From assembly GCA_014297435.1 (NCBI GenBank), contig JACOQA010000001.1:215796-279795 (forward strand): a stretch of 64,000 bases of DNA, given 5' to 3'. Positions 24,711 to 33,047 of the stretch are shown one piece after another; the first letter of the stretch is position 1, and every line of letters begins with the position of its first letter. The notes beneath the pieces were generated by a model. The model ran no database searches. It saw nothing but the letters and a program-made list of their open reading frames with translations, and had not been told where the DNA came from. The translations under genes were made by a program, and so were the position numbers. Origin of the DNA: Candidatus Nanohaloarchaea archaeon. GTDB lineage: Archaea > Nanohalarchaeota > Nanosalinia > Nanosalinales > Nanosalinaceae.

Positions 24711-25232
24711 ATGGGAGACAGACCTGCACGAATCTACAGGGAACATCCTGGTCAGCCATACACCAGGAAGTCCCAGCAAGGAAAAGACAACTACATCAAG
24801 GGAGCTCCGGCTCCAAGAGTAACCCAGTACGAACAGGGAGCCAAAAAGAAAGAGTTCCAGAAAAAAGTGGTAATGAGAATTGGGGAAGACTGCAACGTAA
24901 GATCCGAGGCACTAGAAGCCGGGAGGGTTGCAGCCAACTCCCACCTATCAAAGGTAATGGATCCTGAAGAGGATTACTTCCTTCAGATCAGACCTTACCC
25001 TCACCACGTTCTGAGATACCACCCTCTGGCTGGTGTTGCACAGGCAGACCGTTACTACGAAGGTATGCGTAAGCCTTTCGGACGACCGATCGGAAGAGCA
25101 GCAATCGTCGACAAAGACCAGATTCTCTACGAGATTAATGTCGATGAAGGTGACGTTCAGGAAGCCAAGAAGGCTCTGGAGCGTGCTAACCACAAGATGC
25201 CGGTACCATGCCGGGTACTTGTAGAAGAGTAG
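24711..25232 (+). CDS. rpl10e: Large-subunit ribosomal protein L10e (uL16)
   Basis: This is the archaeal/eukaryotic form of uL16, which contacts the 5S rRNA region and tRNA in the large subunit. Family landmarks are ARIYREHPGQPYTRKSQQ at the start, IRPYPHHVLRYHPLAGVAQADR in the middle, GMRKPFGRPIGRAA and the closing KMPVPCRVLVEE. It is 173 residues, the usual length, and unusually acidic for a ribosomal protein, as in other salt-in archaea. A TATTTAAAAC box at 24663 and a GAGG ribosome site precede the ATG. Confidence 0.97.
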   Translation: MGDRPARIYREHPGQPYTRKSQQGKDNYIKGAPAPRVTQYEQGAKKKEFQKKVVMRIGEDCNVRSEALEAGRVAANSHLSKVMDPEEDYFLQIRPYPHHVLRYHPLAGVAQADRYYEGMRKPFGRPIGRAAIVDKDQILYEINVDEGDVQEAKKALERANHKMPVPCRVLVEE

Positions 25233-25292
25233 ATTCTTCTCAATTTCCTTTTTTCCCTTAACTATTAATTCGAGTAAAACCCGTTCTTTCCC

Positions 25293-26858
25293 ATGGTAGA
25301 GTGGAAAGGAAAACTCGAAGGAGATGTAGGAGAGAAAGCTTCCCTACTGGACAGGATTGATGCATTTCCGGTACCCAACTTCTTTGTTATAACTCCAGAT
25401 GAAGTATCTCAATTATTCAAAGACGTTAGAGACCATGAACGTGTGCTTAACGCGCAAGTTAAGGGAGAGGTTAAGAACGATATTAAAGACGCTTACGAGG
25501 ATATCGGGATGAGCTCCGAGGTCAGAACGGCTGCTGGCAGAGCTAAAAATCTTGTGGGGGGACAGAGAAACAATCAACTAGTATCTATAAGGATTTCAGG
25601 TCGAGGACAGTACGAATACAGACTAAATATAGGTTCCTCCAATCTTTTCCGCTCAATCAAGGAAGTCGCAGCATCCTACTATGAAGAGAACGATGATGAT
25701 CCTTCTATCATAGTCCAGAAAATGGTTGAAGCGGACTACTCAGGAGCTGCGATCGACTCGAACAGGAGAAGCATACTCGAGGTCGTCGAAGGTCTAGGAA
25801 AGTCTCTTGAAGAAGGAATATCAACGCCACACCTCTACATGGTCGAAAGAAACGAAGTTATAGAAAAAAGGAAAGCGGAAAGACAGCTTAAAGTCACTAG
25901 AAATCCGATTAACGGTGATGAGAAACGGAAAAATACGGAGCCTAGGAGCATGCCTTTCTCGGATCAAGAGGTCGAAGAGTTATTTGAGAAGATTTCGAGC
26001 TCAGGTATGAACCTCAAGTTCGCCTATAAGAGAGGAGACTTCCATATTGTCGATGTGTGGAGAGGAAACCCCGAGATCGCACAGAACGGTTTAAACGGTG
26101 TAAGAGTTTCAAATGGCGCTATAAGTGGAAAGGTAGGCAGAGATATCGAGTTTTCGGATGCCACTATACCTTCTGGTCAGTACGACAAAGCTTTGATCTC
26201 CCGGAAAGGAGGTTACAGCTCGAGAGATGCAGAAAAAGCACGAGAAAAAGAAAAACCTGCGATATTCAGCTTTAACGGAGAACTTGAGAACGGACAACAA
26301 ATAGAAATTTCGGAGAGCTCGGTTAAGGTAAAGCAGAAAAACAGTTCGAAGCTCCAGGATATTAACCCGTTTAGCTCCGGCAAAACAGAGCAAAAAACCG
26401 AGAGAACTCCGGAAGAAGACAATGACGAGGAAAGAGTTGAGGAAAAAATAAATATTAATGCTACAGAAGTTCTGCCAATAAACCCTTCAAGAGGCAGAGG
26501 CTTACATCTTTCTCCGCCCTATGGGAAGGGCTTTACGCTTGGTAACTCAGGTAAAGGGAATGTAGATAGGCAGGGATATGTTAATTCTTTCCGTGAGCTG
26601 TTCGCTTTCGAAAATGAAAATCTTATCTTCGATACTCGTGGTCTTGAACCAGAAGGTTTGTTGAACGCTATAGAGTACATCGAGGCAGATCTGAAGATTC
26701 TTGTGGTCGACAATCCATCGCCTGAGTTGCTTCAAAAAGCCGTAGAGGAAGACTTCGACGTGATAGCTGCGGAAGAAAGAACGATTAACTCGGTTAAGAG
26801 AAAGGTGGCACGAGCCGAGAAGAAGTTTATGATCGACCGTCTCCGTGATCTGGACTAA
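25293..26858 (+). CDS. Degenerate PEP-synthase/PPDK-like protein
   Basis: Residues about 1-200 resemble the ATP-binding domain of PEP synthase and pyruvate phosphate dikinase: VSIRIS in place of VRSS, then SIIVQKMVEADYSGAAID and ILEVVEGLGKSLEEGIS. Residues about 272-346 match the phosphohistidine swivelling domain (SNGAISGKV ... GGYSSRDAEKAREKEKPAI ... LENGQQIEIS). The catalytic His of the GGxTSHA motif is replaced by Arg311, so normal phosphotransfer is unlikely. Residues 380-521 are a separate, shortened C-terminal domain. It lies downstream of L10e and 27 bases before Dph2. A scaffold or altered kinase role is possible. Confidence 0.75.
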   Translation: MVEWKGKLEGDVGEKASLLDRIDAFPVPNFFVITPDEVSQLFKDVRDHERVLNAQVKGEVKNDIKDAYEDIGMSSEVRTAAGRAKNLVGGQRNNQLVSIRISGRGQYEYRLNIGSSNLFRSIKEVAASYYEENDDDPSIIVQKMVEADYSGAAIDSNRRSILEVVEGLGKSLEEGISTPHLYMVERNEVIEKRKAERQLKVTRNPINGDEKRKNTEPRSMPFSDQEVEELFEKISSSGMNLKFAYKRGDFHIVDVWRGNPEIAQNGLNGVRVSNGAISGKVGRDIEFSDATIPSGQYDKALISRKGGYSSRDAEKAREKEKPAIFSFNGELENGQQIEISESSVKVKQKNSSKLQDINPFSSGKTEQKTERTPEEDNDEERVEEKININATEVLPINPSRGRGLHLSPPYGKGFTLGNSGKGNVDRQGYVNSFRELFAFENENLIFDTRGLEPEGLLNAIEYIEADLKILVVDNPSPELLQKAVEEDFDVIAAEERTINSVKRKVARAEKKFMIDRLRDLD

Positions 26859-26885
26859 AAAAGATTCCGTACCATTCTACTTTTT

Positions 26886-27893
26886 ATGACAGAACAGGAA
26901 AACCCGGAGAGGGAACAGTACAATTACGAAAGTCTAGACGAAATTCTTGAAGAAGTCAAGAAGGAAGACTACGACAAAGTAGGTTTACAGGGTCCTGACG
27001 GAATCAAACCTGAATTGATCGAGATAGCTGACGAACTTAGAGAACACGATATTGAACCTGTAATGGTTGGTGCCTCAACTTTCGGAGCCTGTGGAATAGC
27101 CAACGAGAAAGTTGAACGGATGGGTGCTGATGCACTTATCCACGTAGGACATACAAGATTTCTTCACCCGGAGAAAGCCGATATGAAAGACTTCGATGTC
27201 TACTATCTCCCTTACAGGGAAGACAGGGACCTCATGGGAGTTCTGGAAGAACATTATGAGGAGATCGAAGCTGAAAAGGTCGGTCTCGTCGGCGTAACTC
27301 AGTACATGGACCGTGCGGATAAAGCACGAGAATTTCTACGTGATAAAGGCTTCGAAGTAGTTGAAGGGAAGACTGGCTTAAGAACAACTGAGCCGGGACA
27401 GGTATTAGGTTGTGATGCAGGAGCTGCACACAATATTGCGCACAAGGTCGATGCGTTTGTATTCCTTGGTTCAGGACACTTCCATCCATCCCAGGTCTCG
27501 GAGACAGGGAAGGAAGTGTACGTTGTTGATCCCTACGAAAAGCATATCTGGGTTGAACCAGCAAACAGCTTGGGGGATGAGATGCAGGCTGAAATAGCCC
27601 GTGTTATGAAGCACAAGGATAAGAAGAAGTGGGGTATAGTAACCTCTTCGAAGAAAGGTCAAAACTACATGCGGGCAGTAGAGATTGCGAAAGAGAAGCT
27701 AGAGGAGCATGGTAAAGAGGTCTACATCTTTGTTGAAGACAGAATTTTCGAGTCTGACTACAAAGGTTATGGGATTGATATCTACGTTAACTGTGCCTGT
27801 CCACGTATGACTAAGGACTGGAGGGATCTAGCTTTTGTCTCTCCTAAGGCACTTGATGCTCTGGACGAGGTTGAAGAAATGGAAACAAAATAG
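26886..27893 (+). CDS. dph2: Diphthamide biosynthesis enzyme Dph2
   Basis: Archaeal Dph2 is a homodimeric 4Fe-4S enzyme that transfers the 3-amino-3-carboxypropyl group of S-adenosylmethionine to a histidine of elongation factor 2. The three cluster cysteines are visible: Cys69 in FGACG, Cys176 in VLGCDAG and Cys305 in NCACPRM (Cys303 is an extra). Length, 335 residues, is typical of the archaeal protein. It follows the PEP-synthase-like gene by 27 bases, so they are probably co-transcribed. Confidence 0.95.
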   Translation: MTEQENPEREQYNYESLDEILEEVKKEDYDKVGLQGPDGIKPELIEIADELREHDIEPVMVGASTFGACGIANEKVERMGADALIHVGHTRFLHPEKADMKDFDVYYLPYREDRDLMGVLEEHYEEIEAEKVGLVGVTQYMDRADKAREFLRDKGFEVVEGKTGLRTTEPGQVLGCDAGAAHNIAHKVDAFVFLGSGHFHPSQVSETGKEVYVVDPYEKHIWVEPANSLGDEMQAEIARVMKHKDKKKWGIVTSSKKGQNYMRAVEIAKEKLEEHGKEVYIFVEDRIFESDYKGYGIDIYVNCACPRMTKDWRDLAFVSPKALDALDEVEEMETK

Positions 27894-27950
27894 TGTTACG
27901 TCTTTCCAACAACAAGTTATTTATTTACTAATTTACAATATATCTAGTAT

Positions 27951-28709
27951 ATGAGTATGGATCCTTTGCTTGAGAGATCCGAAGAAAATCTTCTTAGGGA
28001 GGACGAAAGACTTCTCCAACGCGACGACACAAAAGTTGGTGAGGGCGCCAACACATCAGCACACAGGAACCATTACAACCAGATAATCAAGTCAAGACCT
28101 TACGATCCGGAAAGCGATGACGCAGGTATGAATCCTTCTGAAAAAGAAAATCTACTTAAACAGCTTGATAGAGCAGTATGGACCGACGTGGGAAAAAGAG
28201 AAGTTGATGCACCCTTCGAGTACATGCTCGTGAGGATGGAAAGAGGTATAGAGCACGCGGAGGCTGTAGATAGGTACAGTCCTAATGTGGACCAGCTTGT
28301 GGCTGAGGATCTCGATATGTTCTTTGATATGCGTGAGGAAGGCGTAACTTATAGGGACTTCAAACCCGATAATATAGGTTACTTCCCAGGAGACGGTGAC
28401 TGCCAAGGATTCTGGAGCGACCCCGATAGCTACAACTGGGAAACTGTTGTTGCAAGACCGATTGATGTCATGGACGAAGGACTGAAAAGGGAGGAAAACC
28501 TTTCAAACACGGAAATGGCTAAAGTACTCGACATATACATTGGAGATGTTCCGGGAGAAGAGGGAATCGTAGATTTATACACTGTCTCGACCGAAGATGC
28601 TGAAAGAGCTGTTCTCAACTACCTCGGATTGGATGGAGAAGTAACCGGCGACCCATACATGGACATGAGGCGTGTTTTCCACAAAGAAGGCACGATTAAA
28701 TCTAATTAG
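27951..28709 (+). CDS. Minimal protein-kinase-like protein
   Basis: Residues 122-137 read EEGVTYRDFKPDNIGY, which matches the kinase catalytic loop (YRDxKPxN with Asp and Lys/Asn). About 35 residues later VVARPIDVMDEG takes the place of the DFG motif, with Asp kept in a D-x-M/D context. N-terminal residues KVGEGANTSAHR resemble a glycine-rich loop, but the N-lobe is very short and no clear VAIK lysine is seen. The whole is 252 residues, acidic and without membrane segments. Activity is uncertain. The gene is 57 bases after dph2 and 64 bases before a phosphoesterase gene. A phage or mobile kinase of the RIO or Kdo type is an alternative. Confidence 0.6.
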   Translation: MSMDPLLERSEENLLREDERLLQRDDTKVGEGANTSAHRNHYNQIIKSRPYDPESDDAGMNPSEKENLLKQLDRAVWTDVGKREVDAPFEYMLVRMERGIEHAEAVDRYSPNVDQLVAEDLDMFFDMREEGVTYRDFKPDNIGYFPGDGDCQGFWSDPDSYNWETVVARPIDVMDEGLKREENLSNTEMAKVLDIYIGDVPGEEGIVDLYTVSTEDAERAVLNYLGLDGEVTGDPYMDMRRVFHKEGTIKSN

Positions 28710-28772
28710 CGAATTATAAGGTTGAAATCAATTAAAATAATTGCTTTATTGTGAAAAGATAAACTAGTTTCG

Positions 28773-29459
28773 ATGACTGTATACGCGCTGGGAGACTACC
28801 ATGGTAGAAGCATAGAAGGTTTTATCGAGAACGAGCAACCTTTTGAAGGAGACCTTATACTATCGACAGGAGACTTCGATAATGTAGAAGTAATCCACGA
28901 AATTCTTGAACTAAAGCAGGATACGGAGTTTATAGATGTAGGCGCCAACCACGATCACGCCATGCTTGAGAGAAAACCGATCACCTCCGGAACGCTTGAA
29001 GCACAAGAATATAGCTTTCAAGAACTGGCTGAAGAGCTCAACAGGGATGACCAGGCTAGACGCTATTTACAGGATCTTGTCGCAAATCCTGTAAGGGAGT
29101 TCAGCCTAGGAGACATGAGTGGTGTTCTGGTTCACGGTGGTCTAGATGGTCATATTCAAAGCCCGCGGACGCCTGAGAACGTGAAAAAGCTCTGGTATCG
29201 TCTCTGGGATGATGAAGATTACAGGAAAAACTTCAGCGCCATGGATAGAAATAATTACGATTTGATGGTAAGAGGTCATGATCACCGGAGGGAGCATGTA
29301 TTAAGTCCGGATACCTTTGATTTGGAGTACGGTACAGGTGATAAAACCTATGATCTAGGGCAAGAGGGCTTCCACCTAATCACTCACGGTTCCTGGTATG
29401 AAGGAGATTATGCCGTAATAGACGAGCAAGAAGAGACTCTTGAATTCAAAAGTATCTAG
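28773..29459 (+). CDS. Calcineurin-type metallophosphoesterase
   Basis: All dinuclear metal motifs are present in order: GDYHG (residues 7-11), STGDFDN near residue 31-37, GANHDHAM near 58-65 (in place of GNHD), VHGGL near 120, RGHDHR near 168 and THGSW near 206. It is a PP-type phosphoesterase of 228 residues, close in plan to bacterial diadenosine tetraphosphatases and protein phosphatases. Its position after a kinase-like gene invites a phosphorylation-dephosphorylation pairing, but that is inference. The stop overlaps that of the convergent oxidoreductase by 4 bases (CTAG). Confidence 0.9.
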   Translation: MTVYALGDYHGRSIEGFIENEQPFEGDLILSTGDFDNVEVIHEILELKQDTEFIDVGANHDHAMLERKPITSGTLEAQEYSFQELAEELNRDDQARRYLQDLVANPVREFSLGDMSGVLVHGGLDGHIQSPRTPENVKKLWYRLWDDEDYRKNFSAMDRNNYDLMVRGHDHRREHVLSPDTFDLEYGTGDKTYDLGQEGFHLITHGSWYEGDYAVIDEQEETLEFKSI

Positions 29460-30643
29460 CTCCAATAACTCTTTTCGAGCAATTTCTCCCGGTTTTTAAC
29501 TGCCTCCTTTTCCCTAATTATTTTTTTCAGCTCTTCCTGACCTCGTGTATAACCAATCATAACAGCTCCAACAAGCTTGTCGTCTCTGAAGAAAAGCCTT
29601 CTATAATGGTTCTCTTCTTCGTAGTTTTTCGAGACAGGTTCTCCAGACCAGTCGCCTATCGCTAAAAACTGTGCCTGGAAATGACCTACTCCGTAAGTAT
29701 TAACGAAATCAAAGTCTTCTTCCTTTCCAGCCATGTTCTCTCCGGCTGTTTCACCCATTGCTTCTGAGTGATCCCATGATCCGTTGAATGTTCTCTTTTC
29801 GAAAACCGGTGAGTAATACTCTACCATGTTTCCTGCCGCATAGACATTGTTAATAGATGTCTCGAGCTGTTCGTTTGTTTTCAACATTTCGTATTCGTTT
29901 TTCTCAGCTTCAAGAATATCGGAGTTAGGATTCTGACCTATCGCGACCGCCATAGAGTCGCACTCGTATCTTTCACCTTTACTGTCGACTACGACCTTTA
30001 CATTCGAGTCTTCGGATTCGATCTCCTCAACCTCAGAGTTGGTTAAAACGTTTACTCCTTTTTCCTCCATCTTCTTGTGTATTATTTCGGCTCCATCTTT
30101 GTCGAGACCTCTCTGCCACCAGTTGTCACCTCTTATAAGGTAGTATGTCTCTGTGTCGTTTTCTGCGTACGCCATAGCAAGGTCGATACCTAGTAGTCCG
30201 CCGCCTACAACTACTGCTTTTTCGGATTCTTCTGCCGCTTTCTTTATGTGTTCGGCATCTCCCATCGTCCACATGTAGTGGAGATTGTCGAAATCTTCGT
30301 CCTGCGGAAGTTTCTTCGGTGAGCCTCCTGTTGCAACCAGAAGTCTATCGTAACCGAACCTGTCTCCGTCGCTAGTTTCCACTTGGTTGTTCTCAGGTAG
30401 AACTTGTTTAATCTCGGTCTCTAAGTGGAGCTGGATGTCTCTCTTGTCGTACCAGTTTTCATCGTGTAGACGTGTGTACTGTTTAGGTAAAGATCCTTTC
30501 ATGTAGGTCTTCAGCATGATCCGGTTGTACAGAGGATCTGTTTCATCGGTCAGGACGTGGATTTCTGCGTCTTCATCCTTTTTTCTTATCTCCTCCGCTG
30601 CGGTGGCTCCGGCTACACCGTCTCCAATTATGACGTGTTTCAT
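29456..30643 (-). CDS. FAD-dependent pyridine-nucleotide disulfide oxidoreductase family protein
   Basis: The ATG at 30643 gives 395 residues; a TTG 16 codons upstream lacks support. The FAD motif VIIGDGVAGATAAEEI opens the protein. The NAD(P) motif VVVGGGLLGIDLAMAY lies near residues 140-155 and the closing FAD motif VYAAGNMVEYY near 265-276. There is no redox CxxxxC pair, so it belongs with NirB, NADH oxidase or rubredoxin-reductase-like proteins rather than disulfide reductases. The 2Fe-2S ferredoxin at 36333 could be a partner, but nothing in the sequence shows it. Confidence 0.88.
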   Translation of the reverse strand: MKHVIIGDGVAGATAAEEIRKKDEDAEIHVLTDETDPLYNRIMLKTYMKGSLPKQYTRLHDENWYDKRDIQLHLETEIKQVLPENNQVETSDGDRFGYDRLLVATGGSPKKLPQDEDFDNLHYMWTMGDAEHIKKAAEESEKAVVVGGGLLGIDLAMAYAENDTETYYLIRGDNWWQRGLDKDGAEIIHKKMEEKGVNVLTNSEVEEIESEDSNVKVVVDSKGERYECDSMAVAIGQNPNSDILEAEKNEYEMLKTNEQLETSINNVYAAGNMVEYYSPVFEKRTFNGSWDHSEAMGETAGENMAGKEEDFDFVNTYGVGHFQAQFLAIGDWSGEPVSKNYEEENHYRRLFFRDDKLVGAVMIGYTRGQEELKKIIREKEAVKNREKLLEKSYWS

Positions 30644-30737
30644 GTGGCAGGTTTCGGAACGAAAGATTATAACTTCCGGCAAAAGTTGCACTCTAACATA
30701 TAAACTCTATTTAGTTCGTCCAAATCAATTCGACCCT

Positions 30738-31556
30738 ATGGCTTCATCTACACCCTTGGTATGTAATGGGAAAGAACCCTACTGCCGGGAAAATGTCGAG
30801 GAGATTCTAGATCTAAACTTTATACAGACGGAAGAGCGGTGGGAACCACGATATCTAGAAGGCACGGAGGAGGTCGAAAAAAATATTGAGGAGTACAGGA
30901 ATAATGTTGTCGAACAGGATCCAACAAAACACGATGGCAAACTACCTTTCATAAAACATATAGAGAGGTACAGTGGTCACATGGACGTGTACCTTGGTGA
31001 AACCACATTTTCGGAATACATGCACGCCGTACAGTCACCTACAGTGGTAGGAAGAACTGTTACTTCTGATAACAAACTTCTGATGGGTGTAAGAGGAGAG
31101 GATGTCTCAAGTGAACACGGCAAAATAGCTTTTCCTGGAGGATTTATCGATATGTATGAGGAACCTCTTGAGGCGGTAAAGAGAGAGGTTGAAGAAGAGA
31201 TATCTCCTGAAATCGATATAGAGTCGACAGAACTACTGGGATTTGTTTATCCTGATGTCAATCAAACCGATGGTTCTTTGGTTGATGATCCTCAGCCACC
31301 TGTCTTCATGTACGATGTCTTCATCGATCGGGATATGCAGGAGGTCAGACAGGCATACACGGGAGATGAATTTGAAGAACTTGAATTTATTGAACCGGCT
31401 GAACCTGTAGAATCTGGAAAGTTCTCGCCCAACAGTCGAAGAACTTTGAAAGCAGGCAGATGTGGTATAGCAACGCAGCCACAGGAACCGCTCGAAGCAT
31501 CACGGAATGGCTTGAGATCCGGTCTCAAGGCTGTAGGAAACTACCTCGTACCATGA
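30738..31556 (+). CDS. NUDIX hydrolase-like protein, 272 aa
   Basis: The NUDIX box is GGFIDMYEEPLEAVKREVEE followed by EIS, giving the consensus G-x5-E-x7-R-E-V-x-E-E (the final G is S). NUDIX proteins cleave nucleoside diphosphates linked to another group. About 110 residues of unknown N-terminal sequence with a CNGKEPYC cysteine pair precede the box. The C-terminus is long. ATG 30738 is chosen because a TATATAAAC box sits about 35 bases upstream. The frame extends further upstream, but it then lies antisense to the oxidoreductase gene. Confidence 0.8.
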   Translation: MASSTPLVCNGKEPYCRENVEEILDLNFIQTEERWEPRYLEGTEEVEKNIEEYRNNVVEQDPTKHDGKLPFIKHIERYSGHMDVYLGETTFSEYMHAVQSPTVVGRTVTSDNKLLMGVRGEDVSSEHGKIAFPGGFIDMYEEPLEAVKREVEEEISPEIDIESTELLGFVYPDVNQTDGSLVDDPQPPVFMYDVFIDRDMQEVRQAYTGDEFEELEFIEPAEPVESGKFSPNSRRTLKAGRCGIATQPQEPLEASRNGLRSGLKAVGNYLVP

Positions 31557-31595
31557 CCTCTAGTTTTTAAACCGGCTTCACCAAAAAAATTCTTT

Positions 31596-32360
31596 GTGGT
31601 ACTAGAGCTTTTTCTCATTTGCTCTGCTGTACTAGTGGGCGCTGTAATGAAAGGTTTGAACGGCTTTGGATATGCCGTAATTGCAACATCCATCCTTTCG
31701 TTCTTTTTACCGGCTTCAGAAGCTGTTGTGGTGGTAATAATTCCTTTAATGGCGGCACAACTCGATCTGGTTTTTGAACTAGATTCATCATCTTTCAAGA
31801 GGTGTTTCAAGCGGTTTTACCCTTATATCTTCTCTGCTATGGCCGGCACATTCCTGGGTGTGCTTATGCTCAACAGGGTGTCTGAAAGATTTGTTGCAGC
31901 AGGTCTTGGAGTTTTCATAATTTTGTTCAGTGTTTCAAGAACTGGCTACGGAGATAAGATCTCTGAAATAATATCCGATAAATGTTTCGAGGAAAAAACC
32001 GTTTTTAAGACAGTTTTAGGATTTATTTCAGGCCTAATATTCGGTTCAACTAACATAGGTGTTCAGGTGGTCGCATACCTCGAATCACTTGAACTTGATA
32101 GAGAACTGTTCATCGGCGTCCTCGCTATGTTTTTCCTGTTTATCTCCGGTCTCAGAGTAGTCATGTCGTTTACTTTGGGTTTATACAGTTCGGGCAACAT
32201 GCTCCTGATCTCGGCACTTGCGGCACTGCCCGGATTAGCAGGTATTGCTATAGGGCAGAGGATGGCTGGCTTTATTGATGAAGACCGACTTGAGAAAATA
32301 ACGCTACTGATGCTTTTCTTGGTTGGATTACGTCTATTATCTAAGGCATTTATTGTTTAA
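31596..32360 (+). CDS. TauE/SafE-family sulfite or anion exporter
   Basis: This 254-residue membrane protein begins with GTG at 31596. About seven or eight hydrophobic segments are present. The family hallmarks are AVMKGLNGFGYAVIATSILSF near the start and LGFISGLIFGSTNIGVQVVAYL near the middle. TauE proteins export sulfite, sulfoacetate or other small organosulfur anions. The substrate here cannot be told. The gene overlaps nothing upstream and is followed 16 bases later by an unknown acidic gene. Confidence 0.88.
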   Translation: MVLELFLICSAVLVGAVMKGLNGFGYAVIATSILSFFLPASEAVVVVIIPLMAAQLDLVFELDSSSFKRCFKRFYPYIFSAMAGTFLGVLMLNRVSERFVAAGLGVFIILFSVSRTGYGDKISEIISDKCFEEKTVFKTVLGFISGLIFGSTNIGVQVVAYLESLELDRELFIGVLAMFFLFISGLRVVMSFTLGLYSSGNMLLISALAALPGLAGIAIGQRMAGFIDEDRLEKITLLMLFLVGLRLLSKAFIV

Positions 32361-32376
32361 ACCGCTCGTTTGGTAC

Positions 32377-32892
32377 ATGAATCCGTTAAATGGAAATGTT
32401 GGAAAGGTTGATGAGGTCGCAGAACTACTGGAAGAAAACGGGTACACAGTGGAGGCCACCCGGGCTTTTCTAGAACGAAGAAACGAACATCCTGTATACG
32501 GTGAGACAGCAACCGAAGCAGTACAAGGACTTCTCGAGGACGATGATACCTCCTTCTCAATAAACATGGATGTCTATCCGGAAGGCGTTACAGACAAGAA
32601 AGGCAAAGTCACGATCTTTTATACTCCCGAAAAAGATTACTTTGACGTCCAGAGCGTCAGACCTTCCAACGAGATTGAAGACACTCAAGGGCTCGAACAT
32701 CTTGCACAAACACGTCCGGAACAACTAGGATCAGAAAATAACAGGATCGTACTCAACCAAATTCCTGAAGATGCAATATTTGAGATGGATCGGGTAGACG
32801 CAACAATAGAAATACTGCTAATGGATGCAGGATACAGAGTCCAAGTCGGAAACAACTACGTAGACAACCCGGCCGTTAAAGACTTTCCCTAG
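32377..32892 (+). CDS. Acidic hypothetical protein, 171 aa
   Basis: The ATG at 32377 is preferred; an upstream in-frame extension would overlap the TauE gene and begin with a basic, aromatic-rich stretch unlike the rest. The protein starts with a helix resembling nucleotide or regulatory domains (VDEVAELLEENGYTVEATRAF), followed by mixed alpha/beta sequence. There is no recognised motif. It ends 67 bases before tRNA-Asp. Confidence 0.6.
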   Translation: MNPLNGNVGKVDEVAELLEENGYTVEATRAFLERRNEHPVYGETATEAVQGLLEDDDTSFSINMDVYPEGVTDKKGKVTIFYTPEKDYFDVQSVRPSNEIEDTQGLEHLAQTRPEQLGSENNRIVLNQIPEDAIFEMDRVDATIEILLMDAGYRVQVGNNYVDNPAVKDFP

Positions 32893-32959
32893 TATTCACT
32901 CAAAAATCAGGGTTCGATATGGTTTAAAAGAATTTACGTTTAATTCAACGATACAGGAT

Positions 32960-33034
32960 GCGGAGCTGGTGTAGTCTGGCCCATCATATCACCCTGTCAC
33001 GGTGATGACCCGGGTTCAAATCCCGGGCTCCGCG
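32960..33034 (+). tRNA. tRNA-Asp (GTC anticodon)
   Basis: The acceptor arms GCGGAGC and GCTCCGC pair fully. The anticodon stem ATCACC/GGTGAT encloses CTGTCAC, giving GTC. The T arm is CCGGG-TTCAAAT-CCCGG. The discriminator is G, as expected for aspartate. The gene is intact and intronless, although a homing-endonuclease gene starts 13 bases beyond it. Confidence 0.96.
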
Positions 33035-33047
33035 CTCTAATGTTCTC

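Noticed and set aside
30516..30737. An N-terminal extension of the NUDIX protein
   Set aside because: The extension is antisense to the oxidoreductase gene. The TATA box near 30699 supports ATG 30738 instead.
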